From assembly GCF_017306585.1 (NCBI RefSeq), contig NZ_JAFKIC010000111.1:1-64000 (forward strand): 64,000 bases of DNA. Reading direction: 5' to 3'. A program made the position numbers and the translations under genes. Each line of letters begins with the position of its first letter. Within the stretch, counting starts at the first letter, position 1. The notes under the pieces were generated by a model. The model saw nothing but the letters and a program-made list of their open reading frames with translations, did no database searches and was not told the origin of the DNA. This document shows positions 16,785-28,157 of this stretch, piece after piece. Origin of the DNA: Mesorhizobium sp. Lineage in GTDB: Bacteria; Pseudomonadota; Alphaproteobacteria; Rhizobiales; Rhizobiaceae.

Positions 16785-17588
16785 TCAAATCCCTTCGTCG
16801 GGGATGTTGAGGATGTGCCCGCAGGCCTTGCAGTGCACGGCATCGGGTTCATGCCGTTGCAGGCCGCATTGCGGACAGGGATAGAAAACCTTGGCAGGCC
16901 GGAAGATCGCCTGCGCCAGCCTGACGAACAGCGATATGCCGATGATCATGGTGACGATGGCCGTCAGCTTGCCGGCGATACCGGGCAGCACGATGTCGCC
17001 GAAGCCTGTCGTGGTCACCGTGGCAACGGTGAAGTAAAGCGCGTCGACATAGTTTTCCAGCCCCGCTCCGTTGCGGAAGAAGAACGTGTAGACGAAGCCG
17101 GTGACGACGAACAGAAACGTCAAAAGGTTGATGACCGCATGGCTTGCCTCGCGCCAGGGTCGCAAGCCGCGCATCTGGAAATGCCGCCAGATCGAACCGC
17201 TGCGCGACAACGACCATAGCCGCAGGATGCGCAGGAAGCCGAGACTGGCGAGCGCCGTCGGCATCAGCAGCGTCAAGAGGATGAAGACATCCACCCAGGA
17301 GGTCGGCTGCTTCATCAGCCGCAGCATGTCGTTGGAGGCGAGCAGCCGGGCAAAAAGGTCGGCGGCGACAAGCGCCGCCACCGCATAGTCCAGCCACAGA
17401 AACGAATCCGACTGCTGGATGACGGGCGTCGCGATGAAGAAAGCGATGATGGCGAGGTCGATGACGACCGCCACCAGTTGGAACCGGAAAGCGGCCGGCG
17501 AGCGCCCGTGATAGAGCTTTCGCAAGCTATCGCGCAGCCGCGCCATTCCCGAAAGATCGCGAGATCGGTTGTTGTCGGCGGTGTTCAT
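16785..17588 (-). CDS. voltage-gated-type potassium channel with C-terminal zinc ribbon
   Basis: 267 residues with six predicted membrane helices. An S4-like charged stretch FLRILRLWSLSR is at 118-129. The pore loop carries the selectivity filter TTTGFGD (192-198), a GFG variant of the K+ signature GYG. After the last helix there is a 25-residue cytoplasmic Cys4 motif CPQCGLQRHEPDAVHCKACGH (Cys238, 241, 253, 256), a rubredoxin-like zinc ribbon that is unusual for a channel. The start is uncertain: the ATG at 17588 is used, with alternatives at 17546 (ATG) or 17615 (TTG). It lies 64 bases downstream of dnaE on the same strand. Confidence 0.85.
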   Translation of the reverse strand: MNTADNNRSRDLSGMARLRDSLRKLYHGRSPAAFRFQLVAVVIDLAIIAFFIATPVIQQSDSFLWLDYAVAALVAADLFARLLASNDMLRLMKQPTSWVDVFILLTLLMPTALASLGFLRILRLWSLSRSGSIWRHFQMRGLRPWREASHAVINLLTFLFVVTGFVYTFFFRNGAGLENYVDALYFTVATVTTTGFGDIVLPGIAGKLTAIVTMIIGISLFVRLAQAIFRPAKVFYPCPQCGLQRHEPDAVHCKACGHILNIPDEGI

Positions 17589-17652
17589 GAAAGCCGCGAC
17601 GAGGCAAGCCGCCAATGGCGGCCGCCGGACCGCGATCCGCCAGCGGCGATGG

Positions 17653-20600
17653 TCACACCAGCTCCACTTCGACCACGCCCGGCACGGCCCGCATCGCCGA
17701 GGCGATCTGCGGCGACACGCGATAGCCCCCCTGCAAGGCGATCTCGATCTCGCCCTGTGCTTCCTCCTTGATCACGATAATGCTCACCTGGCTCTCGCCG
17801 CGTTGGGTAAGCTGAGACTGGATCATCGAGGCAGGCCCATCGTTTCTGACGAAAATGCGCAGCGCCTTCTGGATGCGGCTGGCCTCATCCTCGAGCGACT
17901 GCACCGAATTGATACGCAGGTTGACGCCCTCGGGCCTGTCTTCGGCCGCCACGGTGATGACGACGGAGCGCCCGGCTTCCAGAAGATCGCGATACTGTGC
18001 CAGTGCTTCCGAGAACAGCACGGCCTCGTACTGGCCGGAAGTGTCGGAAAAGGCCACGACGCCCATCTTGTTGCCGGTGCGCGTCTTGCGCTCCTGCTTG
18101 CTGGTGACGGTTCCCGCCAGGCGGCCGGCGGCGGCGCCCCGCTTGACGGCGGCCGAGAACTCCGCCCAGTTCTGCACCCGCATCTTCTGCAGGGCGGCCT
18201 TGTATTCATCGAGCGGATGAGCCGAGAGATAAAAGCCGACAACCTGGAATTCGCGGTGCAGCCGGTCGGCGGCCAGCCACGGATCGGTCGCCGGCAGGTT
18301 AAGCGCCTGCGACTGCGCCCCAAGCGACGCGCCGAAGATATCGGCCTGGCCGGAAACGGCATTCTGTTGGGCAAGCGAGGCAAGGCCCATCATGCGCTCG
18401 ACGCCGGCCATCATCTGGGCGCGGTCGTGGCCGAAACAGTCGAGCGCGCCGGCCATGATCAGGCTTTCGAAGACGCGTTTGCCGACGATCTTGGGGTCGA
18501 CGCGCTCGCAGAAATCGGCAAGGCTCTTGAACGGCTTTTCGCCACGCACCGCCACAATATGCTCGACCGCAGCGTCGCCGACCCCCTTGAGCGCGGCCAT
18601 GGAATAGTAGATGCGGTTCTCCCCGACCTCGAAGGGACGGAAACTGCTCATCACGGAAGGCGCCAGAACCTCGATACCGAGGCGCAAGGCGTCCTGGCGG
18701 AAATCGGCGAGCTTGTCGGTGTTGCCCATATCGAGCGTCATCGAGGCCGCCAGGAACTCCACGGGATAATGCGCCTTGAGATAGGCGGTCTGATACGACA
18801 CGACGGCATAGGCGGCGGCGTGCGATTTGTTGAAACCATAGTCGGCGAACTTGGCCAGCAGGTCGAAGATGAAGTCGGCTTGCGGCTTGCTCACACCGCG
18901 CTCGACGGCTCCGGACACGAAGCGTTCGCGCTGCTTGTCCATTTCGGCGCGGATCTTCTTGCCCATGGCGCGTCGCAGAAGGTCGGCTTCGCCGAGCGAA
19001 TAGCCGGACAGCTCCTGCGCGATCTGCATGACCTGTTCCTGGTAGACGATGACGCCTTGCGTCTCCTTCACCAGATGGTCGATCTTGGGGTGGATCGAGG
19101 CCATCTCCTCCTCGCCATGCTTTCTGGCGTTGTAGGTCGGGATGTTCTCCATCGGGCCCGGACGGTAGAGCGCGACCAGCGCGATGATGTCCTCGATACA
19201 GTCCGGCCGCATGCCGATCAGCGCCTTGCGCATGCCGGCACTTTCCACCTGGAACACGCCGACCACCTCGCCGCGCGACAGCATGGCATAGGTCTCGGGA
19301 TCGTCGAGCGGGATCGTCGCCAGATCGATATCCACGCCGCGCCGGCGGATCAGCTTCACCGCCGTTTCGAGCACCGTCAGTGTCTTCAGGCCGAGGAAGT
19401 CGAACTTCACCAGGCCGGCCTGCTCGACATATTTCATGTTGAACTGGGTCACGGGCATATCCGAACGCGGATCCCGGTACATCGGTACCAGCTGCGACAG
19501 CGGCCGGTCGCCAATGACGATGCCGGCGGCGTGCGTGGAGGCGTGGCGGTAGAGCCCCTCCAGCTTCTGCGCCATGTCGAGCAGCGTCTGGACGATCGGT
19601 TCCTTCTCGGCCTCCTCGGCAAAGCGCGGTTCATTGGCGATGGCGTCCGCCAGCTTGACCGGATTGGCCGGATTCTGCGGCACCATCTTGGACAGTTTGT
19701 CGACCTGGCCATAGGGCATCTGCAGCACGCGGCCGACGTCGCGCAGCACGGCGCGCGCCTGCAACGTACCGAAGGTGATGATCTGGCCGACCTGGTCGCG
19801 GCCGTATTTCTGCTGGACGTAACGGATCACCTCCTCGCGCCGGTCCTGGCAGAAGTCGATGTCGAAGTCGGGCATCGACACGCGGTCCGGATTGAGGAAG
19901 CGCTCGAACAGCAGGGAAAAGCGCAGCGGATCGATGTCGGTGATGGTGGTGGAATAGGCGACCAGCGATCCGGCGCCCGAGCCACGGCCAGGGCCGACCG
20001 GAATGCCTTGCGACTTCGCCCATTTGATGAAGTCGGCAACGATCAGGAAGTAGCCGGGGAACTTCATCCTCTCGATGATGCCGAGCTCGAACTCGAGCCG
20101 CTCGCGATATTGCTCCACCGTGTAGCCGGGTGTCGGCCCGTGCAAGGCAAGCCGCGCGTCGAGCCCTTCCCGCGCCTGGCGGGCAAGTTCGGCGGCCTCG
20201 GCCTTTTCCGCAGCATCCTTGTCGGAGGCGTCGCCACCCGTGAAGCGCGGCAGGATCGGGCTGCGGTTTTTCGGGTAGTAAGAACAGCGCAGCGCGATCT
20301 CGATCGTGTTGTCGATCGCTTCCGGCAGGTCGGCGAACAGCTGCGACATGTCGGCCTGGCTGCGCAGGAAATTGTCCGGCGACAGCCGGCGGCGCGTATC
20401 GACAGCGACCACCGAGCCCTCGGCGATGGCTATCAGCGCGTCGTGCGCCTCATAATCGTCGCGCGAGGAGAAAAACGCTTCATTGGTCGCAACCAGGGGA
20501 AGCGCGTGCGCGTAGGCGAGTTCGATTGTCTGGTGTTCGATGATCCGATCGTAACCCGCAACCCGTTCCAACTCGACATAGAGACGGTCGCCAAACAGCG

Positions 20601-21180
20601 TCTTGAGTGTCGCCATCCGAGCCTCGACCAGATCGCGGCGATCCTCCTTCAAGGCGTTGCCGATCGGGCCGCGCGGCCCGCCGCTCAGGCAGATCAGCCC
20701 GTCGGCCTGCCCCTCCAGCATGTCGGTGGTGAGATGCACAGCCTCGCCCGGCGGGGTCTCCAGATAGACCCGGCTGACCAGCCGGACAAGATTGGAATAG
20801 CCCGCTTCGGTCGCCGCGATCAGGACGACCGGCCGCATCTCCGGCCCTTGCCGGCGGCGGTCACGCTGGCCGTCGCTGCTTTCTCCGGAAAAGGCGAGCG
20901 CGATCTGGCAGCCGATGATCGGCTGGATGCCATCCTTAACCGCCTTCTGCGCGAATTCGAGCGCGCCGAACAGATTATTGGTGTCGGTGACGGCGATGGC
21001 CGGCGCCTCGTCCTTCACCGCATGGCCGACGATCTTGCCAAGCTGAAGCGCGCCTTCGAGCAGCGAATAGGCCGAATGTACGCGCAGATGCACGAAAGGC
21101 CGCACCGGCGCCTTGGGCGGCATGGCAGCGATCACGGCTTCGCGTTTCAAGGGGTCGCGTGGAAGTCTCTCATCCGCCAT
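17653..21180 (-). CDS. dnaE: DNA polymerase III subunit alpha
   Basis: About 1175 residues. It holds an N-terminal PHP domain (HLRVHSAYSLLEGA), the C-family palm with catalytic aspartates in PDFDIDFCQDRREEV, a fingers/thumb region, helix-hairpin-helix and C-terminal OB-fold (AGTVTSKQERKTRTGNKMGVV) regions, and a short C-terminal tail. This is the replicative polymerase subunit that extends both strands with the beta clamp. The ATG at 21180 is taken as start; a GTG at 21255 in the same frame is less likely. Length and domain order fit DnaE1 rather than the shorter error-prone DnaE2 group. Confidence 0.96.
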   Translation of the reverse strand: MADERLPRDPLKREAVIAAMPPKAPVRPFVHLRVHSAYSLLEGALQLGKIVGHAVKDEAPAIAVTDTNNLFGALEFAQKAVKDGIQPIIGCQIALAFSGESSDGQRDRRRQGPEMRPVVLIAATEAGYSNLVRLVSRVYLETPPGEAVHLTTDMLEGQADGLICLSGGPRGPIGNALKEDRRDLVEARMATLKTLFGDRLYVELERVAGYDRIIEHQTIELAYAHALPLVATNEAFFSSRDDYEAHDALIAIAEGSVVAVDTRRRLSPDNFLRSQADMSQLFADLPEAIDNTIEIALRCSYYPKNRSPILPRFTGGDASDKDAAEKAEAAELARQAREGLDARLALHGPTPGYTVEQYRERLEFELGIIERMKFPGYFLIVADFIKWAKSQGIPVGPGRGSGAGSLVAYSTTITDIDPLRFSLLFERFLNPDRVSMPDFDIDFCQDRREEVIRYVQQKYGRDQVGQIITFGTLQARAVLRDVGRVLQMPYGQVDKLSKMVPQNPANPVKLADAIANEPRFAEEAEKEPIVQTLLDMAQKLEGLYRHASTHAAGIVIGDRPLSQLVPMYRDPRSDMPVTQFNMKYVEQAGLVKFDFLGLKTLTVLETAVKLIRRRGVDIDLATIPLDDPETYAMLSRGEVVGVFQVESAGMRKALIGMRPDCIEDIIALVALYRPGPMENIPTYNARKHGEEEMASIHPKIDHLVKETQGVIVYQEQVMQIAQELSGYSLGEADLLRRAMGKKIRAEMDKQRERFVSGAVERGVSKPQADFIFDLLAKFADYGFNKSHAAAYAVVSYQTAYLKAHYPVEFLAASMTLDMGNTDKLADFRQDALRLGIEVLAPSVMSSFRPFEVGENRIYYSMAALKGVGDAAVEHIVAVRGEKPFKSLADFCERVDPKIVGKRVFESLIMAGALDCFGHDRAQMMAGVERMMGLASLAQQNAVSGQADIFGASLGAQSQALNLPATDPWLAADRLHREFQVVGFYLSAHPLDEYKAALQKMRVQNWAEFSAAVKRGAAAGRLAGTVTSKQERKTRTGNKMGVVAFSDTSGQYEAVLFSEALAQYRDLLEAGRSVVITVAAEDRPEGVNLRINSVQSLEDEASRIQKALRIFVRNDGPASMIQSQLTQRGESQVSIIVIKEEAQGEIEIALQGGYRVSPQIASAMRAVPGVVEVELV

Positions 21181-21331
21181 GGTTTCTCGCGCTGCCCGCA
21201 AATCTTGAGTCGATGGAGATGTATTGTCCCGGACCGGGCTAAACCAGTCCAGCACAAACCGATCCTGACCACAGGTTCGACCGACCTGCTGCGAACGCCT
21301 TCGGGCCGCCGGGGTATGCCCCCAGATTGTC

Positions 21332-23344
<2,013 letters not shown>

Positions 23345-23493
23345 TAAAGGCCTTCCCTCGGATGCTCCCTCTTCTTATGGGCTTCGAGACATAGGCTCAA
23401 GCGCTTCGAGGCGGTCCAAGAAACCAAACCTTTCGGCTTGCCAACGTCATGCCGCCTGCCGGAAGGTGCGACCGTCGCCACCGGAACCGACGC

Positions 23494-24048
23494 ATGAAGC
23501 CAGACGCAGTGCATATCCTTTTGATCACGGGACCCGCAGGCGTCGGGAAATCCACCGTTTGCTGGGAGATCGGCAAGCAGCTTGCCAGTGCGCAGATAAG
23601 CCATGCGATCATCGAAACCGACGAACTGGACCGGGTTTATCCCCGCCCCAAGGCCGAAGAACTGGAGCTTTTGCGACCTGGCACAACCGATATCAGCACC
23701 ATCAACCTGGCGGCGATCTGGTCGACATATCGTGCGATGGGCCACTCACGACTGGTAATGTCGGGCGTCATGATGCATCTCGCCTTCGACCTTCGCTGGA
23801 TTCTCGCCGCGATACCGGACGCCGAAATCTCGGTGGTGCGCCTGCAAGCTTCGCAACCGATACTGACCGAGCGCCTGAGCCGGCGCGAGGTTGGATCTGG
23901 CGCGGAAGAGCAGTTGCAGCGCACCCTCAATCAGGCACGGCGCATGGCGGAGGAAGACAAACAGGGTTTGCTTCAGATAACGACGGACGGCAAAGCTCCA
24001 GCGGAACTGGCGGATGCGATCCTGCGGACTGCTGGCTGGTATGCTTGA
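23494..24048 (+). CDS. P-loop NTPase, shikimate/gluconate-kinase-like
   Basis: 184 residues starting at an ATG at 23494. Walker A GPAGVGKST is at residues 13-21, directly after the first hydrophobic strand. A DELD segment near 48 and an arginine-rich lid (TERLSRREVGS) follow, as in small-molecule kinases of the AAA_33/shikimate kinase type. The substrate is not known; it could be a small metabolite or nucleoside-like molecule. It stands between pccA (divergent) and adhC on the plus strand with no clear operon link. Confidence 0.7.
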   Translation: MKPDAVHILLITGPAGVGKSTVCWEIGKQLASAQISHAIIETDELDRVYPRPKAEELELLRPGTTDISTINLAAIWSTYRAMGHSRLVMSGVMMHLAFDLRWILAAIPDAEISVVRLQASQPILTERLSRREVGSGAEEQLQRTLNQARRMAEEDKQGLLQITTDGKAPAELADAILRTAGWYA

Positions 24049-24156
24049 TAAACGCCTGGACGAATGATTTTGCGTCATCATTCGTCGCCAAGATGGGTTG
24101 AATCGGCGCAGGAATGCTGAAACCTTGGACACAAAATTGCATTGGAGGAATTTCTC

Positions 24157-25284
24157 ATGAAAACCCGCGCCGCCATCGCCGTCGCCGCCGGAAAACCGCT
24201 GGAGATCATGGAGGTCGACCTCGACGGTCCGCGCGATGGCGAGGTGCTGGTCGAGGTCAAGGCGACCGGCATCTGCCATACCGATGAGTTCACGCTGTCG
24301 GGCGCCGATCCGGAAGGGCTGTTCCCGGCCATCCTCGGCCATGAGGGAGCGGGCGTCGTCGTCGATGTCGGCAAGGGCGTCACCTCGGTCAAGAAGGGCG
24401 ACCATGTCATTCCGCTCTATACGCCGGAGTGCCGGCAGTGCCCGTCCTGCCTGTCGAGGAAAACCAACCTTTGCACCGCCATCCGCGCCACGCAGGGCCA
24501 GGGCCTGATGCCCGATGGTTCCTCGCGCTTCTCGATCGGGAAGGACAAGATCTTCCACTATATGGGCTGCTCGACCTTCTCCAATTTCACCGTGCTGCCC
24601 GAGATCGCGGTAGCCAAGGTCAATCCCGACGCTCCATTCGACAAGATCTGCTACATCGGCTGCGGGGTGACCACGGGCATCGGCGCCGTCATCAACACCG
24701 CCAAGGTCGAACAGGGCGCCACCGCTGTCGTCTTCGGCCTGGGCGGCATCGGCCTCAATGTCATCCAGGGCCTCAGGCTTGCCGGCGCCGACATGATCAT
24801 CGGCGTCGACCTCAACAACGACAAGAAGGCCTGGGGCGAGCGGTTCGGCATGACGCATTTCGTCAACCCGAAGGAAATCGACGGCGACATCGTCCCTTAT
24901 CTCGTCAACATGACCAAACGTGGCGCCGACCAGATCGGCGGCGCCGACTACACGTTCGACTGCACCGGCAACACCAAGGTGATGCGCCAGGCGCTAGAGG
25001 CCTCGCATCGCGGCTGGGGCAAATCGGTCATCATCGGCGTCGCCGGCGCCGGCCAGGAGATTTCGACGCGTCCGTTCCAGCTGGTCACGGGCCGCACCTG
25101 GATGGGCACGGCCTTCGGCGGCGCGCGCGGCCGCACCGATGTGCCGCGCATCGTCGACTGGTACATGGACGGCAAGATCCAGATCGACCCGATGATCACT
25201 CACACGCTGAAGCTCGAGGACATCAACAAGGGGTTCGACCTCATGCATGAGGGCAAGTCGATCCGCAGCGTCGTCGTTTACTGA
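24157..25284 (+). CDS. adhC: S-(hydroxymethyl)glutathione dehydrogenase / class III alcohol dehydrogenase
   Basis: 375 residues. The start at 24157 follows GGAGGAA (24144-24150) by 6 bases; a longer frame from 24142 would begin inside the Shine-Dalgarno. Catalytic zinc ligands include Cys40 and His62 (GHEGAG). Structural zinc cysteines are 92, 95, 98 and 106 ([16 protein letters not shown]). The NAD-binding loop is VFGLGGIG. Class III ADH oxidises S-hydroxymethylglutathione (the formaldehyde adduct) to S-formylglutathione, using NAD+. It is followed by gfa, so the pair forms the first two steps of the glutathione-dependent formaldehyde pathway; a formylglutathione hydrolase is not seen nearby. 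Confidence 0.95.
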   Translation: MKTRAAIAVAAGKPLEIMEVDLDGPRDGEVLVEVKATGICHTDEFTLSGADPEGLFPAILGHEGAGVVVDVGKGVTSVKKGDHVIPLYTPECRQCPSCLSRKTNLCTAIRATQGQGLMPDGSSRFSIGKDKIFHYMGCSTFSNFTVLPEIAVAKVNPDAPFDKICYIGCGVTTGIGAVINTAKVEQGATAVVFGLGGIGLNVIQGLRLAGADMIIGVDLNNDKKAWGERFGMTHFVNPKEIDGDIVPYLVNMTKRGADQIGGADYTFDCTGNTKVMRQALEASHRGWGKSVIIGVAGAGQEISTRPFQLVTGRTWMGTAFGGARGRTDVPRIVDWYMDGKIQIDPMITHTLKLEDINKGFDLMHEGKSIRSVVVY

Positions 25285-25353
25285 AGCCAAAGCCACAAGC
25301 CGCCGACCAACCGGCCAGCGACCTCTGTGGTTCTTAAACTGGGAGGAAATGGA

Positions 25354-25923
25354 ATGGCGGAGAAACTGCATCACTCGATCGACAATGGCCTGCCCAAGGA
25401 GAGCGCCGGCTTTGCCGGCGGCACTCTGGTCTGCGCCTGCACCAGCAAACCGGTGAAGGTGAAGGTCAAGGGCCAGATCGCGCATAACCACGCCTGCGGT
25501 TGCACCAAATGCTGGAAACCGGACGGCGCGGTGTTTTCGGTGGTTGCCGTAGCCGGCACGGGCGACGTCTCCGTCACCGAGAATGGCGACAAGCTGAAAG
25601 TGGTCGACCCGGCGGCGCTGATCCAGCGCCATGCCTGCACCGGCTGCGGCGTCCACATGCATGGGCCGGTAGAGCGCGACCATCCCTTCAAGGGGCTGAC
25701 CTTCATCCATCCCGAGCGCTTCGAGGAGGATGGCTGGTCACCCCCGGGCTTCGCCGCCTTCGTGTCGTCGATCATCGAATCCGGCGTCGACCCCAAGCGC
25801 ATGGACGGCATTCGCGGCCAGTTGAAGAAGACCGGGCTTGAGCCTTATGACTGCCTGAGCCCCGGCCTGATGGACTATATTGCCACCTGGACGGCCAAGA
25901 AATCCGGTGCCTTGCCGGCCTGA
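25354..25923 (+). CDS. gfa: S-(hydroxymethyl)glutathione synthase (Gfa)
   Basis: 189 residues. The ATG at 25354 is preceded by GGGAGGAA (25341-25348). Zinc-binding cysteines are arranged as CAC (Cys27, Cys29), CGCTKC (Cys48, 50, 53) and CTGC (Cys95, Cys98), the GFA-family pattern. Gfa accelerates condensation of formaldehyde with glutathione, feeding AdhC. It lies 69 bases after adhC on the same strand, so the two are very likely co-expressed. Confidence 0.94.
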   Translation: MAEKLHHSIDNGLPKESAGFAGGTLVCACTSKPVKVKVKGQIAHNHACGCTKCWKPDGAVFSVVAVAGTGDVSVTENGDKLKVVDPAALIQRHACTGCGVHMHGPVERDHPFKGLTFIHPERFEEDGWSPPGFAAFVSSIIESGVDPKRMDGIRGQLKKTGLEPYDCLSPGLMDYIATWTAKKSGALPA

Positions 25924-25946
25924 CAGTTCCGGGATTTAGAGATATG

Positions 25947-25969
25947 GGGGCCGGACACGTTCCGGCCCC
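25947..25969 (+). terminator. hairpin after gfa
   Basis: GGGGCCGGA (25947-25955) pairs perfectly with TCCGGCCCC (25961-25969) around a CACGT loop, 24 bases after the gfa stop. The T-run afterwards is weak (TGCCCGTTTCG), so this may be an inefficient or Rho-assisted terminator that partly separates adhC-gfa from the next gene. Confidence 0.55.
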
Positions 25970-25988
25970 TGCCCGTTTCGGAGAGACG

Positions 25989-26456
25989 ATGCCAGCACCC
26001 TTGATCTACGTCGACGCCGACGCCTGCCCGGTCAAGGCCGAGGTGGAAAAGGTCGCCGAGCGGCATGGCGTGGTCGTCACCTATGTTTCCAATGGCGGCT
26101 TGCGCCCGTCTCGCGATCCGATGATCTGCAATGTCGTCGTCTCCAAGGGTGCCGACGCGGCCGATGACTGGATCGTCGAGAACGCCAAGGCCAACGATAT
26201 CGTTGTGACAGCCGATATCCCGCTTGCCGCGCGCACGGTGGCGCTCGGCGCGCATGTGCTGGGGCCGACCGGCCGCCCGTTCACGCCCGAGACCATCGGC
26301 ATGGCGGTCGCGATGCGCGACCTCAAACAGCACCTGCGCGAAACCGGCGAAAGCCGTGGCTTCAACGCCAGCTTCACCCAGAAGGACAGATCGCAGTTTC
26401 TCGGCGAACTCGACCGCATCTTGCGGCGCGCCTTGAAATCCGCCACACCGGATTAG
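25989..26456 (+). CDS. YaiI/YqxD family protein (DUF188)
   Basis: 155 residues from an ATG at 25989 with GGAGAG upstream. YVDADACPVKAEVEKVAER at the N-terminus is the family hallmark, and VSKGADAADDWIVENA and VTADIPLA continue it. The family is related to PIN-like nuclease folds with conserved aspartates, but no reaction is established for it. It starts just after the gfa hairpin; a functional link is not evident. Confidence 0.88.
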   Translation: MPAPLIYVDADACPVKAEVEKVAERHGVVVTYVSNGGLRPSRDPMICNVVVSKGADAADDWIVENAKANDIVVTADIPLAARTVALGAHVLGPTGRPFTPETIGMAVAMRDLKQHLRETGESRGFNASFTQKDRSQFLGELDRILRRALKSATPD

Positions 26457-26487
26457 AGACCGAGCGCCATCCAGGGTGGAGACCGCC

Positions 26488-27165
26488 ATGGCCGTCGAAA
26501 CGGCGATCAGCAAGCCCATGCAGCGCCACATGCTGTTCGCAATGTCGGCGTGTGTCGGTATCCTCGCGCTCCTCGTGGCGCTGCTCCTGCACGCACCGCT
26601 TGCCTATTCGATCGGCGCCAACGCATTTTTCGCCGCCTACGTCGTTCTTGTCGTTTCCCAGATGCCGAAATTCACCGGCAAATATCTGAGCAAGAACGCG
26701 CGCGCCACGGACCAGCCGGTGCTGGTCATCTTCGCCGTCACGCTCATTGTTGTCGTCGTCGCCGTTATCTCCCTGTTCCTGCTGATCAATCAGAAGGACA
26801 AGGGCCATCCGCTCGAACTCGTCTTCGCGCTCATGTCGATCCCGCTCGGCTGGTTCACCATCCACGCCATGGCGGCGCTCCACTATGCGCATGTCTACTG
26901 GATGGACGGCGATGAGGTCGACGCGAAGACAAAGAAGAAGATCCCCGTGGGCGGCCTGCTGTTCCCAGGTGATACCAGGCCTGAAGGCTGGGACTTCCTG
27001 TACTTCTCGGCGGTCATCGGCATGACGGCGCAGACCGCCGACACCAACATCTCGACGACCCATATGCGCTGCGTCGTGCTCGTCCATTCGATCCTGTCGT
27101 TCTTCTTCAACACCGTCATCGTCGCCGCCGCCGTCAACCTCGCCGTCAGTCTCGGCGGCCCATGA
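26488..27165 (+). CDS. DUF1345 integral membrane protein
   Basis: 225 residues with six predicted membrane helices (the first about residues 19-38). The segment TISTTHMR, preceded by MTAQTADTN, matches the conserved C-terminal part of DUF1345. Between spans there is a hydrophilic loop, DGDEVDAKTKKKIPVGG. The start at 26488 is preferred because GGTGGAG lies 7 bases upstream; a GTG at 26476 lies within that site. The family's function is unknown. It precedes the cytochrome b-molybdoenzyme pair by 109 bases on the same strand, which may or may not be a functional link. A hairpin GGCCCAT/ATGGGCC spans its stop codon. Confidence 0.8.
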   Translation: MAVETAISKPMQRHMLFAMSACVGILALLVALLLHAPLAYSIGANAFFAAYVVLVVSQMPKFTGKYLSKNARATDQPVLVIFAVTLIVVVVAVISLFLLINQKDKGHPLELVFALMSIPLGWFTIHAMAALHYAHVYWMDGDEVDAKTKKKIPVGGLLFPGDTRPEGWDFLYFSAVIGMTAQTADTNISTTHMRCVVLVHSILSFFFNTVIVAAAVNLAVSLGGP

Positions 27166-27274
27166 TATGGGCCCCGTAATAAATCCGTGATCGCATGAAA
27201 CATCGGTTTGGATCGCGACGTATCAGGGGGACAATGAACGTGCAGGTCACACAGCGGGCCGGGAGACGAGACAG

Positions 27275-28156
27275 ATGGAATCCGTTGCCAGAAGCCAATC
27301 CGAGATTGGACCGGGCGCTCCGGCCTCGAATGACAAGACGCTGATCTACCGGCAGTCGCGCTGGACGCGGCTGACGCACTGGATCTGGGCCATCTCGTTG
27401 TTCTTCATGCTGCTTTCCGGCCTGCAGATCTTCAACGCCCGGCCGCAGCTCTATATCGGCAAGCAATCCGGTTTCGGCTACGACAACACCATCTTCGAGA
27501 TCGGCGCCGAAAACACCAGTGCCGGCCCGCGCGGCTATACCGAAATCTTCGGCCACCGCTTCGACACGACAGGCGTGCTCGGCTGGTCAGGCCCTCCCGG
27601 CAACGAAACGGCTCGCGGCTTCCCGTCCTGGGCGACGATACCGTCCTATTACGACCTCGGCACGGCCCGCGTGATCCATTTCTTCTTTGCCTGGATCCTG
27701 ACCACCACCTTGATCGTCTGGCTGATCGCCAGCCTGATCAATGGCCACATCCGCCGCGATCTGGCGCCACGCCTGGATGACTTGAAGCGCCTGCCGCAGG
27801 ATGTCGCCAACCACGTCAGGCTGAAATTCCACCACACGCGCGAATACAACACCCTGCAGAAGATGGCCTATGGCGGGGTGCTGTTCGTGCTGTTGCCGCT
27901 GATGATCATCACCGGCCTTGCCATGTCGCCCAGCATGAACTCGGTGCTGCCGTTCCTGAACGATCTGCTCGGCGGCCGGCAGACGGCGCGCACCATCCAC
28001 TTCACCGTCATGGTGCTGCTGGTCGCATTCTTCATCATCCACATCCTGATGATCCTTGCCGCCGGCCCGATCAACGAACTGCGCTCGATCATCACCGGCT
28101 GGTACCGCACCGACCCTCCCGCGCATGACGACAAAGCCGCCGAGAGGAGTGCCTGA
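27275..28156 (+). CDS. cytochrome b561-type membrane protein
   Basis: 293 residues with four or five predicted membrane helices and a large periplasmic loop (about residues 60-130) after the first helix. Histidines suitable for heme are in LTHWIW, RVIHFFFAW, KFHH, RTIHFTVM and FIIHIL. This fits the cytochrome b/b561 group that carries electrons to or from periplasmic oxidoreductases. It sits one base before the molybdopterin-binding lipoprotein (TGA, G, ATG), so the two are almost certainly a complex: the cytochrome as quinone-linked membrane anchor, the molybdoenzyme as catalytic subunit. The direction of electron flow is not known. Confidence 0.82.
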   Translation: MESVARSQSEIGPGAPASNDKTLIYRQSRWTRLTHWIWAISLFFMLLSGLQIFNARPQLYIGKQSGFGYDNTIFEIGAENTSAGPRGYTEIFGHRFDTTGVLGWSGPPGNETARGFPSWATIPSYYDLGTARVIHFFFAWILTTTLIVWLIASLINGHIRRDLAPRLDDLKRLPQDVANHVRLKFHHTREYNTLQKMAYGGVLFVLLPLMIITGLAMSPSMNSVLPFLNDLLGGRQTARTIHFTVMVLLVAFFIIHILMILAAGPINELRSIITGWYRTDPPAHDDKAAERSA

Positions 28157-28157
28157 G

